From NCBI GenBank assembly GCA_963556305.1, contig OY745768.1, forward strand, positions 124,001 through 188,000: 64,000 bases of DNA, in the 5' to 3' direction. Below the pieces are notes generated by a model. It was not told the DNA's origin. It was given only the letters and a program-made list of their open reading frames with translations, and searched no databases. A program made the translations under genes and the position numbers. This document shows positions 44,501-50,771 of this stretch, piece after piece. Position 1 is the first letter of the stretch; every line of letters starts with the position of its first letter. The DNA comes from Platismatia glauca. Taxonomy: Eukaryota > Ascomycota > Lecanoromycetes > Lecanorales > Parmeliaceae.

Positions 44501-46562
44501 TTTTGACACGCTGTTCGTCTTTCAGAACACCGTTCACAAAGTATCATCCACAAGCGGACTGTGGACGTCTCTCGATATTGGTGAAGCCGTTGCCCCGACA
44601 GAATACTCGACGAATTTTGAGTTTGAGCAACGGGAGGAAGAGATCATCTTAAGAGTGGCGTCATGCAGGGGGTTGGCCACACGAGAACAGCTCCAAGTCT
44701 GGCTCACAGACTTCGAGCAGATCTTTCAAGATATTCTTGAGCATCCTCAGCGGAGCATGATGGCTTACCCAAGCTCGCTTCAGAGTCTACCACTTATCAC
44801 TGGAAGTAACAAGATCCACGCATCTCGTCAAGATGAGATTGGGCCAGGAGAGGATCTAGAGTCCATCCAAACAGCACTATCAGAAGCATCTGGACTTTCT
44901 TTCGAGAACATCTCAGCAAATGCCAGCATCTTCTCCCTAGGTCTCGATTCCATCTCCGCAATCCGGGTTGCTGCGATTTGCCGGAAGCAGGGACACGGCG
45001 TCAGTGTTGCGGACGTCCTTCAGGGGCGCACTTTGGCCGGTATCTGTCGACGGCTGCGTGAAAGGGACCCGGAGCCAAACAGCGGTGCGAAGAGCCAAGG
45101 TGCATTGATTAGCACTGAATCAAGATCAAAAGCTCTAGTTCAGGGGAATGTAACAGAGGGAGGTGTTGAGGATGTGCTACCATGTCTGGCCGGTCAAGTA
45201 TACCATCTAGCAAGTTGGTTGAAATCACGTCGAACTATGTGTGAGACAACATGGACATATCATTGTTCCAAGAGACTGAATGCGGACGATCTAAGCTCCG
45301 CTTGGAGACGGCTGAGGGAGCGTCATTCGGTGTTGCGCACGATCTTTGTTGCCCTCTCGCCCCAAGAGACCGCCCAGGTGGTCCTCAAACCTTCAGCGCT
45401 CAAAGAGGACTCCTTCAAATGCATCGAGGCTCCCGGTGACCCCAAAGACATCTTCACCGACCAGATCAACCGCGAAGCAAAACCGCCATTCGATCTCTTC
45501 AGTCCTCCGTCGAAGCTACGCCTGATCCGCGGGGACACCCAGGACGTTCTCGTACTCAAACTCCACCACGCAACATACGACGCCTGGACCGTGGAGACCA
45601 TCATCGAAGACCTCGCCGCCTTGTACCAAGGCATCCACCTCCCGCCCCCGCCCCGCTTCGACTCTTTCATCCACCATACCCTCCAATCCCTCTCCACCAA
45701 CCCCCAACAACCCTACTGGCGCCAAAGCCTCGAAAACCACCAACAAACCCTCCTCCACCCACCACCCACCAACCCCACCACACCCACCCCCCTCTTCATC
45801 TCCATCACCCGCGCCATCACCAACCTCCACTTCCTCGAAACCTCATGCCGCCACACCGCCACCTCCCTCCCCACCACCATCCTCCTCGCCTTCGCCCGCG
45901 CCCTAGCCCGCCGCACCGCCGTCGCCAATCCGACCTTCGGCCTCTACCAAGCCGCGCGCTCCGCCCCCTTCACCAACATCCACCGCCTCTGCGGCCCCTG
46001 CCTCAACGTCTTGCCCGTCGTAGTCCCGGGCGCGCTGGACGCTCCGGCCGCGGAGAGCGCGCGGCGATTGCGATCCGACCTGGCGGCGCGCGTGGCGTTC
46101 GAACAGAGCTACCTGCGCAAAGTGCTGGGGTGGGCGGGGTGCGGGGGTGCGCCGCTGTTCAACACCTTTGTGAACATCCTCTCGCGGGAAGGCGACTGGG
46201 GCGCCGCGGCGGCCCCGTCCCCGTCGACACGGACGCCACCGGCTGCGTCCGAACCCCTCTTCGTTCTCGGGCGGCTGGGAGATACCCCGATGGACGGCGC
46301 GCCGGTGGAATATGGTCGCACGGCGGTGGACGTGTTGGACGTGGGATATCTCGCGGAGAAGAACCTGTACCTGGACGTGGCGCGGAGGGGGGAGGGCGAT
46401 TGCGTCGATTTTGGGATCCGGTGTGATGGGGAGCTGATGGACGAGGGGGCGGTGAGGGCGTTTGCGGGGGAGATTGCGAGGGAGGTGGAGGCGATTGTCG
46501 AGGGTATGGAGAGGGGCGGGGTGGAGAGGTCTGGGCACGAAGGGGGGGCGAGGGGGGAGTGA
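35589..46562 (+). CDS. NPS2: Ferrichrome-type siderophore NRPS, A-T-C-A-T-C-T-C-T-C
   Basis: A single-exon 3657-aa nonribosomal peptide synthetase. After an N-terminal partial C-like region (about 60-290) come: A1 (about 305-800; core LIWTSGTTGDPKG, later GRTDDLIKIQG); T1 (GIDSIAATR, about 880); C1 (HHSIHDE, about 1095); A2 (about 1430-1960; LLYTSGSTGVPKG, later TKVRGQRLELGE); T2 (LGLDSLSAIS, about 2007); C2 (HHALYDG, about 2223); T3 (LGIDSITAI, about 2565); C3 (HHSLYDG, about 2773); T4 (LGLDSISAI, about 3117); and C4 (HHATYDA, about 3326). Each T keeps its phosphopantetheine Ser, and all C domains keep HHxxxD. There is no thioesterase; the last C would release or cyclise. Repeated T-C units at the end are the mark of SidC/NPS2 ferrichrome synthetases, which reuse A domains to load several acyl-hydroxyornithines. 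Better-known members have three A domains; this one has two. Linkage to sidA supports the role. The exact product is not predictable from the sequence. Confidence 0.93.
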   Translation: MPARDSMFGSPHAPDAVLLQNGLNKPDKSSPTQSPDAKFDFDSRSPGTPPLTSFPSLTGLKPRTKTGEPKSVTIRSRVTLSDLRNATASLEASPIAALQAAWAVILSSYTAAEDDVVFTTLINSQGSRGSDDLSEDVFHTTPTRVCLNGPQEWSQARNGSILKHLTESNTWALSRSKQLVSSATYREERSNRGTIIALKSKDCAQSDYGFLSGSSGLFEGEDFAASLVVWPNGTGLLELKILYIDQVLNEASALVLLKQIEDVLAFILANPTEPTASSVAAIRSSLLSTSNETLKQSTELNPPAPHLHAQFEKFAAHSPHRVALDFRKDIDSENSSNNIKWTYEQLNERAEIFAMHLIHRFGQLSGEVIPICMERRPELYVAILSILKTGGAWCPIDVSFPARRRHDLVARTGARILVVAEQKPGDSNEGIPQGVVVVDITRLEDPVADFVGTRSANMGSLAYLIWTSGTTGDPKGVPIHHEAAVTSMRALQRSIPVNVTGGIVRCIQFSQFTFDVFVQDLFYTWGIGGTVISSTREIMLGSFAKLATKTNATHAHLTPAFAASVPRERCPSLEVITMIGEKLPQAVADDWSQNIQAFNTYGPAETTVVSTLRRFGAAGDEFLSENIGFPLESVSAFVMRDDRSVMRNGIGELALGGPQLSKGYWKDPERSSGRFIWNEQYSRHLYMTGDLVRQLHDGSLQFIGRTDDLIKIQGIRVELSEIGFALRSCHPGIEQVQIEYLDRPDRPSKVIVAFLAAPKLDNTHGYSSQLIASEESSPIARSALLEAQKTLPDYMTPRVFLVVNCIPRTSSAKIDKAALKAIYNSVDLGRWERTLASIDNNTREVATWSARESYLIAVVAEISGTSRDSMTRATDLRSIGIDSIAATRLAPLLNAKGFPISIADVLQCQNLNSLSKATDLYRTKHRTERYDLQAFHNEWYNRVRDAIKRSDVFVAPALPLQESLLSESMQNASAYWSNVCLSLDTEVSISRLHGAWLQVVSDTDALRTGFIPSAAVLDDGDGAFISRSTFMQLIYEEATIDWTCENSLGSGMKDLATQRAHAVAESHQKSHFTEPPLAITVFDQPNHRVMMISIHHSIHDEVSLDLILEDVGKSYQKLGEGLEQRHQLREALQVMLPTKVQMDQDEAFWSDALKDFVTTDDANTWPDLTGKNGRGEDAAAELITHTWALRTSYKDLQRATLSLGASSVASIVRVAWGILLLEYLETESVVFAETWSNRIDHFTLADVIGPLLTVLPVPFRALGSAREALTAQSSFQRESRAHRSIHPRVVRKLLGRSEDQVLYPAVFNFLPDSKEGSLDNDSSMWKKNETIVGLTVEHPLALNVVQIANDILKMEISASQNVMSSAHLAIFALQVDAFVETMLRSPDLPLTQLTSYFPERLLSVTSVAFSEEVRLAWNQNPTDWVDHYAAVHPHWPAAQVVTSLRNEKCESDSWSFAELRSAYKRVAAFISHRGLSKQMIAVCLDRRIEAYAVILGILASGNVYLPIDEDLPAERKLFLLQDSAAAMLFTIRSLALTFTSVPPESRVVYVDDGTYIEKMINGHAIATSSPPQASDNAYLLYTSGSTGVPKGVLVGRGNLCSFIEGLSEFISPLVPGMKELQGKGKYLGLASRAFDVHIAEMFLAWRQGLAAVTAPRTMLLDDLELALRTLKITHASFVPSLIDQAGLDSANLPDLHYLGVGGEKMSKHVIDTWASNENATLVNAYGPTEMSIGCTAAVVTRDSNLRNVGRPYGNSVAHVLVPGSNNYTLRGVAGELCFTGDLVANGYHNRPDAKGFVDDFSGEKMYRTGDIVRLMADDTLEYLRREDDQTKVRGQRLELGEITEAIRSTAVTMLGLSKIDVATMVAQHPKLSRPQLVSFVVPIPYLKTATESPETVSSASDYTISSKIQVGCRKVLPAYMVPDVVIPLSKLPLAPSSGKADFKILKVLFADIPIADLIHHTSSGQPDHAESSRRELTEAETNVRGIVMSILAVGAAEVSTNTNIFRLGLDSLSAISLAIKMQKLGYDCTVSSVLRNPLIKQLALLPRKEQNKDAPKDMLTLTRSRLADLESRFRASHSHGVDDYSIQAVKPCLPLQETLVATSLDNKRRALYVNHVVLRLSTGVDHAHLYRAWAQVVADHEILRTCFQEFENGIVQVVLDYDESGSVLWEETATSDVESASRLQQSKSATEIISDIARKAPMRLTLLRSLSDDMSSTLLLSIHHALYDGISIAMVLQELNMRYHSVIPPAHTSFDSMLEHVCSQDQEASKVFWKDYLAHYRPTSIIDRSDIANENLDNDFYSSVDRTFASPIADLEDFSSSISGTLTSSIQAVFGIIMAQTLKTHDVVFGAVLSGRTVPIENPHTIVAPCINTIPQRVNLRTKSSDIVDIVKHAQQGFVASLEFQHTALRHIHRWLGAEKPLFDCLITHVQKMDSKPSPHSRLWTELEGSMPNDFPLSIEFETDHEAGRLHAHCDFSPAFGDLNKAASFLESIDLLLGALVRRENVTTEDLDISDSDVVDPLSKPQAWDESRWSPRELKMRELAAEICGIGAKDISKGASFFSLGIDSITAIRFAQRLRQSGVECSSADVMRHSCIAALAQKMDSLPPHIDSTEKLAERPQDDSLVHIIPNIPILSPGDAVKDVYACTPLQSSMLTQTLGSDGRLYFHHHAVRLAQEIDMLRLQQAWDCLTVKTEILRTTFHFSSSVNSWLAAVHQESPNAWAERNVEASISDSLTKISEHSVFREEQDFEKPPWRTTILKTATETVFVISMHHSLYDGESIYLLFQDLTRLYDGINLQPRAPFSDAARAISKNKSYAEEYWLHKLDNFKNSAVSSSQKAIETNMIGIETTFHMKIESVLQGCKDLGVTTQTVALLAYGKSLACVSGRRDVVFGHVVGGRSLAMPGADEVIGPLLNTVPSRIVFDKTYSTNENAAIEIQNSAGDSQSHQHASLGRIQQAWRQKVGDANAQLFDTLFVFQNTVHKVSSTSGLWTSLDIGEAVAPTEYSTNFEFEQREEEIILRVASCRGLATREQLQVWLTDFEQIFQDILEHPQRSMMAYPSSLQSLPLITGSNKIHASRQDEIGPGEDLESIQTALSEASGLSFENISANASIFSLGLDSISAIRVAAICRKQGHGVSVADVLQGRTLAGICRRLRERDPEPNSGAKSQGALISTESRSKALVQGNVTEGGVEDVLPCLAGQVYHLASWLKSRRTMCETTWTYHCSKRLNADDLSSAWRRLRERHSVLRTIFVALSPQETAQVVLKPSALKEDSFKCIEAPGDPKDIFTDQINREAKPPFDLFSPPSKLRLIRGDTQDVLVLKLHHATYDAWTVETIIEDLAALYQGIHLPPPPRFDSFIHHTLQSLSTNPQQPYWRQSLENHQQTLLHPPPTNPTTPTPLFISITRAITNLHFLETSCRHTATSLPTTILLAFARALARRTAVANPTFGLYQAARSAPFTNIHRLCGPCLNVLPVVVPGALDAPAAESARRLRSDLAARVAFEQSYLRKVLGWAGCGGAPLFNTFVNILSREGDWGAAAAPSPSTRTPPAASEPLFVLGRLGDTPMDGAPVEYGRTAVDVLDVGYLAEKNLYLDVARRGEGDCVDFGIRCDGELMDEGAVRAFAGEIAREVEAIVEGMERGGVERSGHEGGARGE

Positions 46563-47311
46563 GATGGTGGGTTGGGAGGCGATGTGGAGATGGACATCTT
46601 GAGTTTATGCCTTATGGTGAGTCCTTGCTCCATCGTCTCCCGACTTTCGATCCGGTCGCACACAGGCTAACACCACCTCGCACAGACCATCACCACCGCG
46701 CGTGAACGGCCGAGTACAAACAAGCAAGCGTTGAACTCTTCAGATAACATCGTGCAAGGGCGAATCTGCAGTAGAAAGGACAAGGCAACAGTGTGCGCGG
46801 AGCTGTGTCGAGCCCCCGGATTCCGAGACTCAGACCAGGATCAGACGCTCCGGCCACCACGTCCGACATCGGCGGTTGCGTCTGCTGGGATAAACACAAG
46901 CTGTGACGGCGTACTGTCTCTATAATCCTGTTCTCATAGAACCAACTCCGTTTGAAATGATTGATTATGCATATCGCATTTCGCACCGTCCCTTAGAAGC
47001 GCTTGCTCTAGTTATTCGTTTTGCCGAGAAGTGATATAGAGGACGTAGGACTGACGACGACGACGATTTCCAGATACCTCACCGACCTCGAAATCACAAC
47101 ATGCGTGGGGAGTCAGAACCTGGTCCAATAATCGTGGTGCGGATGCAGGAATACTATATAATGTATGTGTATATGCCGAAGATGATTTTGGGACTAGAAA
47201 ACGACGACGATGACTCCGCTTGGATCACAAATGCCTCGAAAAACACGGGTATATCCAACGCGAAATGCCCAAAAACGCCCGCCAAACAACGTCATGGTAT
47301 CGTCCCAACAT
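46563..47311. other. Intergenic between convergent NRPS and BTB genes
   Basis: 3' ends of two convergent genes. No third gene, hairpin or repeat noticed. Confidence 0.5.
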
Positions 47312-48814
47312 TCAAAACGGGAAATCTTCCTCGTCGACCCTGGTGCACGTCAAGTACCCCAAGCCCCCCCCATCCCTCCCCATGTCCAACTCGAGGCAAT
47401 TCCTCATCAGCGGCCGCACAATCTCCCGCGCCAAGGCTTTGATCTCGTCCATCTTCTTCTCGAGCCGCTTCAGCGTGTCGCGCTGATGGTCGTCCGGCCT
47501 CAGCTTCACGAAACGCTTCATCTCGTCCCGGGCGAGGTAGCCGGACCCGCCCGTGCCGAGCAGGCGGAACAGGTTCCCGGAGCTGAGGGGCGGGGGCTGG
47601 GAATACCCGGCTCGTTGGTGCGCTTCCGGCGTCTTGGGTATGGGCGGTGGAGGCGGGGTGGTGTTCTCGGCCAGCCATTGCCGGAAAAGCGACAGGGCAA
47701 GCCAGTCCATGTAAGCGTTCGAAGGCGTCACACGTTCTCCCTTTGGCGTCGTCAGCGTGAGCCGGAAAAGCCGCGCTTCGGTTTTCATCTTCCTTTCCTG
47801 CAGCTCGTCGACTTTGTCTTCTATCACTTCAAGCACATCCGGGGGGACTGTGTGTCTCAGCTGGCTGGATCCCGACGGCCACTGGCCCACTACATGCACG
47901 AGCGCCTCTGCGAAAATGACTTTGGAGCGCGCCAGATATCCAAGTTTGAGATAGCTAGGTGGGTATTTGGCGATCTGTTTCCATAATCGGCCTTGGAACT
48001 GTAGCAAATGGTGATCTATGCGAGGCCCGACGACCTCCAAAGCGTCGTACATGTCGGCGAGAGTGAGGAGGCTTTTGCATTGAATGTATGATTCAGCGAT
48101 ATTGGCCGCGTCGAGAGCAGGGGCGTAGTTGTAGAAAATCCGGAAGAGGTTGTCGTAGTCGCGCACGATGTCACTATCTGGGGTGTGGGGGTTGGCTTGG
48201 GAGATATGGGAGGCTGATTGCATGGCGGAGAAGTTGGACATGGAACGGAGGAAATTGTAGGCCGGAGGCGGGGGTTTGTGGGGGACAGGAGGAGGCTGGC
48301 TGGCATCCCCGCCGAAGAGTGTAGTTTGAGGTTGCTTCTGGACCAGCATCGGCACCTCGTCGTCTCTGTTGCCTCCATCTAGCTCGTACCTCCACTGGAG
48401 GCGACCTCCTCCTGGAAATGCAGTCCTGCCAGCTATGTCATCTTCACGGATCCTCCCCAGTGAGCTGCTGGGCCCGTGGCCAGAACCCTGGCCGCGCGCC
48501 TGGGCTTTCGACCACTCCTCGCTCGTACCAGTCTCGAAGAATCCAGAGCATTGCGCCAATATCAGTCTATGCAGCATATATCGCTTTTCTTGAGCATCGG
48601 CACTGATGATTATCTCGACGTCTCCCGTCTGCGCGAAATTTGGAAATTCATTCTGCGGTCTGTATGAGACGCCTCCTGTATGCGAGCGCGTAGTGCGATG
48701 GCGGCGCGTGTTGGTGCTTCGAGAGGATACGGAGGCAGGGCGGTGGACGAGTGGGCGATCTGGAGGCTGGGGTTGGGAGACCATAGGGACGGGAGTGGTA
48801 TGGCTTCGCTGCAT
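47312..48814 (-). CDS. BTB/POZ-domain protein, 500 aa
   Basis: Single exon. A basic, Ser/Pro-rich N-terminus (residues 1-60) is followed by a BTB-like start, GDVEIIISADAQEKRYMLHR, then LILAQCSGFFETG (about 64-98). The domain is then split by a Pro/Gly-rich insert (about 105-215) before the second half resumes at DYDNLFRIFYNYAP and continues through ESYIQCKSLLTLADMYD (about 240-270). Such fungal BTB proteins with a long internal insert are common and of unknown function; some BTB proteins bring substrates to Cullin-3. The C-terminal third is helical and charged with no known domain. It is convergent with the NRPS and probably unrelated to siderophore work. Confidence 0.85.
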   Translation of the reverse strand: MQRSHTTPVPMVSQPQPPDRPLVHRPASVSSRSTNTRRHRTTRSHTGGVSYRPQNEFPNFAQTGDVEIIISADAQEKRYMLHRLILAQCSGFFETGTSEEWSKAQARGQGSGHGPSSSLGRIREDDIAGRTAFPGGGRLQWRYELDGGNRDDEVPMLVQKQPQTTLFGGDASQPPPVPHKPPPPAYNFLRSMSNFSAMQSASHISQANPHTPDSDIVRDYDNLFRIFYNYAPALDAANIAESYIQCKSLLTLADMYDALEVVGPRIDHHLLQFQGRLWKQIAKYPPSYLKLGYLARSKVIFAEALVHVVGQWPSGSSQLRHTVPPDVLEVIEDKVDELQERKMKTEARLFRLTLTTPKGERVTPSNAYMDWLALSLFRQWLAENTTPPPPPIPKTPEAHQRAGYSQPPPLSSGNLFRLLGTGGSGYLARDEMKRFVKLRPDDHQRDTLKRLEKKMDEIKALAREIVRPLMRNCLELDMGRDGGGLGYLTCTRVDEEDFPF

Positions 48815-49403
48815 GGACGAATAGAGAGCATGCCCAGGTCGCGGTCGTCAAGGCAGAGGCTCGAGATCAAGGGCTGTTGAGTTGAGATTTCCCATGGACA
48901 TGGGACATCCACAGTGTACACGTACACATACACTTACACGCTGTACAGATGTACCGTCTGAAGAATCAGTCGGAATGCTCGGCTTTTGCCGTTACATGTG
49001 ACGGTAGCGAGAAGGTGGTGATTCGAAGTGAGGCGACTCAGGCAAGCCCGCATGCAGCGCCGAGTCTAAGCGCGTTATCGATAGTAAAGCGCCAAGGAAT
49101 CCTGAAATGGTTGTCAACAAACCTGATTCGCTGCAGCAACAACGCCACCCAGTCCGGAATTAGACGAGCAACATCTACTGGCTACCAGGTCTCCATCCAT
49201 TACGGCATACGCCTTGTTCAGACTTCAGAGGAAAGCAAAGAAGGCATTCGCAGACTCTATATGCGCTCCCGTATCGCATTAGACGGCGTTAAAAGCTATA
49301 AGACTCGCTCTCAGGTTGCATAACAGTTCCGTGCTGGGAACATTACTTAATGTCGCATACTAGAAGCCCCGTGAAGGACGACAGCAGAATGCTTTCCCAG
49401 CCT
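48815..49403. other. Intergenic, nothing firm
   Basis: It holds the BTB promoter side and the GH26 3' flank. A 124-codon plus-strand frame at 48949-49323 shows no family features and is not called. Confidence 0.4.
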
Positions 49404-50771
49404 CTACAAGACCCCCTCGGCAGCGGTATTGCCGCCCGTTGCGATTCTGAAATCAACGCCTCCCTTCAAGTACTCAAACCAAGAGAAGCCAAGGTATTTC
49501 GGGCAAGCCTGTAAAGCAGCCGTACCCGTGAGCTCCTTAAGCCATGCGGTTTTGTCGGTCGTACTGCCCCCATTCGCAGATCCTGTCTCTCCGATGATGA
49601 AGGGTATGCTAGGCCAGTTCTGGCAAAAGTTTTGGTACTCGCTCGCAAACGAGCTTCCACCAGAAGGATAGACGTCCATACCAATAATATCGACAGTGGC
49701 TTGAGGTGATTTTGGGTACCAGCCTGAGCTTACCAGGTCCTCGCCACTGCTGTCGTAGTTCGGCGACCAGTACATGTATACCCCAGGAATGTCTTTCACT
49801 GCGGCGGAGACGACACCCCATGCGTTCGAAAAGTCCTCAGTGGAGCCCGTGTACACATACCCACCTTCCTCCGAGTCGTAGTAGTTCATCTCATGAGCGA
49901 ATCGAAGAAAGACCGTGAAACCAGCTGCTGTTAGCTTCGTCATGGCATTTGCGATTTCAGTGACGACGGTCGACCCCTCCGTGAATTGATCAAAAGGGGT
50001 CCCCTGTGGCATGACCGAGGCAATGAAGATCGGATAGGGTTTGCCGCCGGACTGCGCATCAGCAATATTATCTGTGATTTGAGCACCCCCATTCCATCCT
50101 GATAGACCGGTTTGGCCGTAGTATCCCACAAAGCAAGGGTTCTTGTTGTCCACTGCATTTTCGTCAGCGGCTAGACTTGCGCCGTTGTAGTCGGGCAGCC
50201 ATCCGAAGCCGATCCCATTCACACTTTGGCAACCAACAGGTAACGTAATCTTGCCACTGGATATGCTTCCTCCAGTTGTCGTGTTTCCGGTGGAACTAGT
50301 GCCAGTCGAGACGGGACCAGAGCCTGTCACGCCCGACGGGCCCGATCCAAGAGACTGACTGCCGCTGTTCCCAACATTAGAATTACCATGCGATTGTCCA
50401 TATTTCTCAGAATATTCAGAGCTGTCCTGATATGAGGCTTTCTTGACAGCTGAGCTCGTGGGGGCAGGTGGTTGGTATTCACCGGTGCCAACACCAGCGT
50501 AACCGGCAGTGCCGGCTCCACCGTAGCCACCGATTACGGAGTTCAAAGTTGGGAAAGCTGTGGTTGCTGGGCTTCCCGCGCGTCCTCCTCCTCCATAGTT
50601 GCCACCATCGACGGAAAGAGTGTGTTTCGCTTTTCTGTAGTACTCATGATGCTGCCACTTTGATGGGTAGGATTCCCATTGCCCTGGCCCTCCGCCTTCA
50701 CCCCCTGAAGGTTTTGGGCGTGCTAAAGAGAGCCCCGCTATGGCGAGAAGGCAAAACGTGTAGGCTTTCAT
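49404..50771 (-). CDS. Secreted GH26 endo-beta-mannanase-like enzyme
   Basis: A 455-aa single-exon protein. I chose the ATG at 50771 because it opens a signal peptide (MKAYTFCLLAIAGLSLARP), while upstream in-frame residues do not. Residues about 20-165 form a Gly/Ser/Thr-rich, low-complexity linker-like region. The GH26 catalytic barrel starts near VGCQSVNGIGFGWLPDY. The acid/base is the Glu in FLRFAHEMNYYD, and the nucleophile is the Glu in FIIGETGSANGG. The segment GVYMYWSPNYD is also typical. GH26 enzymes cleave beta-1,4-mannan or, in some fungi, beta-1,3-linkages. No carbohydrate-binding module is recognised in the linker region, but one could be hidden. With the GH5 mannanase at 53613 it makes a divergent pair of mannan-active genes. 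Confidence 0.88.
   Translation of the reverse strand: MKAYTFCLLAIAGLSLARPKPSGGEGGGPGQWESYPSKWQHHEYYRKAKHTLSVDGGNYGGGGRAGSPATTAFPTLNSVIGGYGGAGTAGYAGVGTGEYQPPAPTSSAVKKASYQDSSEYSEKYGQSHGNSNVGNSGSQSLGSGPSGVTGSGPVSTGTSSTGNTTTGGSISSGKITLPVGCQSVNGIGFGWLPDYNGASLAADENAVDNKNPCFVGYYGQTGLSGWNGGAQITDNIADAQSGGKPYPIFIASVMPQGTPFDQFTEGSTVVTEIANAMTKLTAAGFTVFLRFAHEMNYYDSEEGGYVYTGSTEDFSNAWGVVSAAVKDIPGVYMYWSPNYDSSGEDLVSSGWYPKSPQATVDIIGMDVYPSGGSSFASEYQNFCQNWPSIPFIIGETGSANGGSTTDKTAWLKELTGTAALQACPKYLGFSWFEYLKGGVDFRIATGGNTAAEGVL

Noticed and set aside
45845..46538. Long frames on both strands inside the NRPS 3' end
   Set aside because: They arise from the GC-rich composition of the NRPS frame and consist of Pro/Arg/His runs.
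48949..49323. 124-codon plus-strand ORF between BTB and GH26
   Set aside because: No domain, low-complexity-like mixture of residues, no splice support and no neighbour logic.
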